The position numbers and the translations under genes are program-made. Positions 5,370 to 8,083 of a DNA stretch of 8,083 nucleotides are shown here, piece by piece. The stretch covers positions 1 to 8,083 of the forward strand of contig DATJUH010000178.1 of the NCBI GenBank assembly GCA_035502515.1. The letters run 5' to 3'. The notes beneath the pieces were generated by a model that searched no databases, was not told the DNA's origin, and was given only the letters and a program-made list of their open reading frames with translations. This DNA is from Fen-671 sp035502515 (GTDB lineage Bacteria; Actinomycetota; Acidimicrobiia; Acidimicrobiales; Palsa-688). Numbering within the stretch: the stretch's first letter is position 1; each line of letters starts with the position of its first letter.

Positions 5370-6724
5370 CAGACGCCAAAAAACCGCCCGGTGACCGTTC
5401 GCCGCCCGAGGCCGAAGAGGCCCGTGCCTTCGGTTTCGAGACGCGCCAACTCCATGCCGGCCAACGGCCGGATCCGAATACAGGCGCTCGCGCCGTACCG
5501 ATTTTCCAAACGACGAGCTACGTGTTCGAAGACCCCGAGTCGGCGGCCGCCTATTTCAACCTGCAGGAGTACGGGAACACGTACTCCCGGATAATGAACC
5601 CCACTGTCGCCGTGCTCGAGGAGCGGGTGGCGAACCTCGAAGGTGGTTGCGGCGCGGTGGCGTTCTCGAGCGGCATCGCCGCGCAGGCGGCCGCCCTTTT
5701 CACCCTGCTGCAGCCGGGCGATCACGTGGTTTCTTCCTCGGCCCTGTACGGGGGCACGGTCAACCAGCTCAAGCATTTCCTCGGGAAAATGAGCGTGGGA
5801 CTGACATGGGTCGACCCGGACGACCCCGACGCCTGGCGCGGTGCCGTCCGTCCAAACAGTAAAGCGTTCTTCGCCGAGACGATCGGCAACCCGGGCGGCA
5901 ACGTACTGGACATCGAGGCGGTGTCGTCGGTCGCCCACGAGCACGAGCTGCCGCTCATCGTCGACAATACGTTCGCCACGCCGTACTTGTGCCGTCCCTT
6001 CGAATGGGGCGCCGATATTGTTGTGCATTCGGCCACGAAGTTCATTGGCGGCCATGGGACGAGCATCGGCGGCGTGGTGGTGGATGCGGGCACGTTTAAC
6101 TGGTCGAATGGTCGTTTTCCTGTAGTGGCGGGGCCGTCGCCGGCCTATCACGGCTTGATGTTCCACGAGACGTTCGGGACGTACGGCTACCTGATGAAGG
6201 TGCGGGCGGAAACATTGCGCGACCTCGGCGGCGCGCTGTCGCCCTTCAACGCCTTCTTGTTCCTGCAAGGCCTCGAAACGTTGTCGTTGCGGATGCAACG
6301 ACATGTCGAGAACGCTTTGGCCGTAGCAGAGTTCCTCGAGGGCCAGGCACTGGCATCACAGGTCACCTACCCGGGCCTGGCCACCAGCAAGTACCGGAAG
6401 CTGGTGGAGAAGTACCTGCCCCTGGGGGCCGGCGCGGTGTTCTCGTTCGACTGTGCCGGCGGGCGCGCCGGTGGGCAAGAGCTCATACGCGGCCTGACGT
6501 TGTGGTCGCACTTAGCCAATGTCGGCGACGCCAAGAGCCTGGTTATCCACCCCGCCAGCACGACTCACCGCCAGCTCAGTGACGATGAACTGCAGGCGGC
6601 CGGCGTCCGGCCCGGGACGGTGCGACTGTCGGTCGGTACCGAGTCGGTGGACGATTTGACCTGGGACCTGGAGCAAGGTTTCAAGCGCGTGGCCGCACGG
6701 GCGCCCGGAGCGTCCACAGAATGA
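5366..6724 (+). CDS. metY: O-acetylhomoserine sulfhydrylase (homocysteine synthase)
   Basis: A PLP-dependent enzyme of the Cys/Met-metabolism family that makes homocysteine from O-acetylhomoserine and sulfide in the cytoplasm. I choose GTG at 5366: it overlaps the metX stop as GTGA and has GGAG (5355-5358) 7 bases upstream. A longer in-frame version would run 35 codons back inside metX with no family resemblance. The 452-residue protein shows FETRQLHAGQRPDPNTGARAV (24-44), TTSYVFEDP (49-57), YSRIMNPT (73-80), SSALYGGT (124-131), VDNTFATPYL (199-208) with Asp200 facing the PLP ring nitrogen, and VVHSATKFIGGHG (219-231) with Lys225 as the PLP lysine. The insert after the lysine (NWSNGRFP to YHGLMFHETFG) is characteristic of sulfhydrylases and absent from MetB. 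Residues 1-22 (Lys, Pro and Glu rich) look like a variable extension. The stop overlaps the next gene as ATGA. Confidence 0.96.
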   Translation: MTDAKKPPGDRSPPEAEEARAFGFETRQLHAGQRPDPNTGARAVPIFQTTSYVFEDPESAAAYFNLQEYGNTYSRIMNPTVAVLEERVANLEGGCGAVAFSSGIAAQAAALFTLLQPGDHVVSSSALYGGTVNQLKHFLGKMSVGLTWVDPDDPDAWRGAVRPNSKAFFAETIGNPGGNVLDIEAVSSVAHEHELPLIVDNTFATPYLCRPFEWGADIVVHSATKFIGGHGTSIGGVVVDAGTFNWSNGRFPVVAGPSPAYHGLMFHETFGTYGYLMKVRAETLRDLGGALSPFNAFLFLQGLETLSLRMQRHVENALAVAEFLEGQALASQVTYPGLATSKYRKLVEKYLPLGAGAVFSFDCAGGRAGGQELIRGLTLWSHLANVGDAKSLVIHPASTTHRQLSDDELQAAGVRPGTVRLSVGTESVDDLTWDLEQGFKRVAARAPGASTE

Positions 6725-7203
6725 CCGACCTAGCTGCCTACCAGGACCCGTTGGTAATCCAGCGCCTGCTCCACACTTCGAACACGATCGCCGTCGTGGG
6801 GTTGTCGAGCAACGAGCTACGAGCCAGTTATTTCGTCGGCTACTACCTCAAACGGCACGGTTATCGGGTCATACCTGTGAACCCACGCGAGACCCATATC
6901 CTCGGCGAGACGTGTTACCCCCGTCTGCAGGATGTGCCCGTGCCCATCGACATCGTGAACGTTTTCCGCGCTCCCGACGCCCTGCCCGGCATCGCTCGAG
7001 ATGCCGTAGCCGTCCACGCCGGGGCCCTGTGGTGCCAGTTCGGTGTCATCAACGAGGAGGGAGCGAGGATCGCAGAGGACGGCGGTGTAACCGTCGTCAT
7101 GGACCGCTGCATCAAGGTCGAGCACGCTCGGTACATCGGCCGGATGCATTGGCTCGGTTTCAATACGCACCGCATCACGTCGGTGCGGACCGGGCTCCAG
7201 TAG
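6721..7203 (+). CDS. CoA-binding domain protein (YccU-like)
   Basis: A 160-residue single-domain Rossmann protein of the CoA_binding_2 family. Visible are TIAVVGLSSNELRAS (22-36), the nucleotide-binding loop; YYLKRHGYRVIPVNP (41-55); DIVNVFRAPDALPGI (77-91); GALWCQFGVINEEGA (101-115); and the family signature VMDRCIKVEH (126-135). The family resembles the CoA-binding part of acyl-CoA synthetases but lacks any catalytic domain, and its role is not established. It begins at ATG 6721, overlapping the metY stop as ATGA, with GGAG (6707-6710) 10 bases upstream, so it is translated with metXY. MetX consumes acetyl-CoA, and a link to that step or to sulfide/persulfide chemistry is my inference only. 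The enzymes of the pathway are complete without it. Confidence 0.93.
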   Translation: MTDLAAYQDPLVIQRLLHTSNTIAVVGLSSNELRASYFVGYYLKRHGYRVIPVNPRETHILGETCYPRLQDVPVPIDIVNVFRAPDALPGIARDAVAVHAGALWCQFGVINEEGARIAEDGGVTVVMDRCIKVEHARYIGRMHWLGFNTHRITSVRTGLQ

Positions 7204-7222
7204 CGTCAGCGCGCGATTTCCC

Positions 7223-7305
7223 TCAATCTGGGGGCCGGCCGCCGTACGACCGCACTTTGCGGGGCACTTCAACATCAAAGCGGCGGCCCGGTGTTCAATC
7301 TGGGG
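7223..7305. repeat. 11-base direct repeat TCAATCTGGGG
   Basis: TCAATCTGGGG occurs at 7223-7233 and again at 7295-7305, offset by 72 bases, bracketing the nested stem-loop in the convergent gap. Two exact 11-base copies so close are unlikely by chance alone in this small gap. They could be traces of a small duplication or insertion, or paired sites. No larger flanking homology is apparent. Confidence 0.4.
7237..7288. terminator. Nested stem-loop between convergent met genes
   Basis: GGCCGCCG (7237-7244) pairs with CGGCGGCC (7281-7288). Within the loop CCGCA (7250-7254) pairs with TGCGG (7258-7262) around CTT. The structure starts 33 bases after the CoA-binding gene stop, where the metXY transcript should end. 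No U-run follows the outer stem. It is a plausible terminator of the type lacking U-runs. Confidence 0.35.
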
Positions 7306-7344
7306 TGAAAAACATAGCTGTGAGAGCAGTTACTCTCCCCAGTT

Positions 7345-7368
7345 CCGGCCCAGGGGTCCCGAGGCCGG
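7345..7368 (-). terminator. Possible hairpin downstream of the metB-like gene
   Basis: CCGGCC (7345-7350) pairs with GGCCGG (7363-7368) around a 12-base loop, about 32 bases past the metB-like stop on the minus strand. Further along that strand a GAGAG/CTCTC pair (7322-7337) and a TTTTT run (7308-7312 complement) follow, but too far away to form a classical terminator with this stem. Confidence 0.3.
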
Positions 7369-7399
7369 CGCCAGCGTGTGGTCGGAGGGACCGTATATT

Positions 7400-8083
7400 T
7401 CAACCGAACCGGTCTAATGCCTGGCTCAGGTCACCGAGCAGGTCGGTAATGGTCTCGATCCCGACTGACAGGCGGAGAAGGGCGGGCTCAACGGCGAGCG
7501 GGGAGGTGGCCACCGAAGCGTGCGTCATGCGGTGCGGGTGCTCGATGAGCGATTCCACGGCCCCCAACGATTCAGCCAGTGTGAACAGGCGGGTGGCGCC
7601 GGCGATGGCTACGGCGGCGTCTTCTCCACGACGAAGGGTGAACGAGACCATGCCGCCGAACCCCCGCATCTGGCGGGCGGCGACTTCATGGCCGGGGTGG
7701 GTGGTCAGGCCGGGGTAATGCACCCGCTCAACAGCCGGGTGAGAGCTCAGGAGTTCGACGACGGCCTGGGCATTGGCGCAATGGCGGTCCATCCGTACCG
7801 CCAGGGTCTTGACGCCCCGCAGCACAAGGAAACAATCGAACGGCCCCGGGACGGCCCCGGCCGAGTTCTGGACGAAGGCCAGCCGGTCGGCCAGATCCTC
7901 ATCCGAAGTGGCGATGAAGCCACCGACGACGTCGCTGTGGCCACCCAGGTACTTTGTCGTCGAGTGGACGACGGCGTCTGCGCCGAGGGCCAGAGGTCGC
8001 TGGAGGTACGGGGTGGCGAAGGTGTTGTCCACCACCAAAGTGGCACCACGTTCGTGTGCCAGTTCAGCCACGGCAGCGATGTC
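7400..8083 (-). CDS. metB: Cystathionine gamma-synthase-type PLP enzyme, N-terminus cut by window edge
   Basis: The frame stays open to the right edge, so only the C-terminal 227 residues are visible, roughly the last 60% of a typical 380-residue enzyme. Numbered from the edge, VVDNTFATPYLQRP (17-30) carries the Asp that pairs with the PLP nitrogen, and VVHSTTKYLGGHSDVVGG (38-55) carries the PLP lysine, Lys44. Later motifs are the AESLGAVESLIEHPHRMTHA type and LRLSVGIETITDLLGDL near the end. There is no insert after the lysine, unlike MetY. Cystathionine gamma-synthase joins activated homoserine to cysteine to form cystathionine; the closely similar cystathionine gamma-lyase breaks it down. 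Sequence motifs alone do not separate these with certainty, and neighbouring metXY favours synthase. It is convergent with the metX operon and so transcribed separately. Confidence 0.9.
   Translation of the reverse strand, partial: DIAAVAELAHERGATLVVDNTFATPYLQRPLALGADAVVHSTTKYLGGHSDVVGGFIATSDEDLADRLAFVQNSAGAVPGPFDCFLVLRGVKTLAVRMDRHCANAQAVVELLSSHPAVERVHYPGLTTHPGHEVAARQMRGFGGMVSFTLRRGEDAAVAIAGATRLFTLAESLGAVESLIEHPHRMTHASVATSPLAVEPALLRLSVGIETITDLLGDLSQALDRFG

Noticed and set aside
5198..6304. Long open frame (over 360 codons) on the minus strand opposite metY
   Set aside because: It is antisense to a clearly recognised MetY, rich in Arg, His and Gly, and has no family motifs. Long antisense frames are common opposite high-GC genes.
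1..8083. CRISPR array, insertion sequence, phage or defence genes
   Set aside because: No regularly spaced repeats, transposase motifs, terminal inverted repeats with target duplications, or recognisable defence domains were seen.

Overview
The window is about 8 kb of high-GC bacterial DNA. Codons mostly end in G or C, GTG starts occur, neighbouring genes overlap by 4 bases, and a DUF1269-like stress protein is present. Together these fit a high-GC actinobacterium, possibly an uncultured acidimicrobial-type lineage, but no rRNA or other marker is present, so taxonomy is only inferred.

Layout. On the left, a DUF1269-like glycine-zipper protein (minus strand) is followed by 786 bases with no convincing gene, then a plus-strand GNAT acetyltransferase. 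A 365-base convergent gap follows; it holds hairpins and a possible 47-codon small ORF with an excellent Shine-Dalgarno (SD) sequence. Next come two minus-strand genes in tandem: an OsmC-family protein and, directly downstream, an FAD/NAD(P)-dependent oxidoreductase. The oxidoreductase has no ordinary start codon where its FAD-binding motif requires one. About 100 bases of divergent intergenic DNA then lead to a plus-strand operon of metX (homoserine O-acetyltransferase), metY (O-acetylhomoserine sulfhydrylase) and a CoA-binding-fold protein, joined by GTGA and ATGA overlaps. A convergent, incomplete Cys/Met-metabolism PLP enzyme (cystathionine gamma-synthase type, metB-like) runs off the right edge.

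How the genes work together. MetX would acetylate homoserine and MetY would exchange the acetyl group for sulfide to give homocysteine. The MetB-like enzyme would use the same activated homoserine with cysteine to give cystathionine. Both direct sulfhydrylation and transsulfuration therefore appear to be encoded side by side. The translationally coupled CoA-binding protein is an attractive but unproven accessory. The divergent OsmC/flavoprotein pair suggests thiol, peroxide or sulfur chemistry next to methionine synthesis. I saw no clear mobile element, CRISPR array, tRNA, rRNA or convincing riboswitch. The core is ordinary sulfur amino acid metabolism. The points most worth a second look are the start-less flavoprotein, the OsmC protein lacking its second cysteine, and the small ORF.
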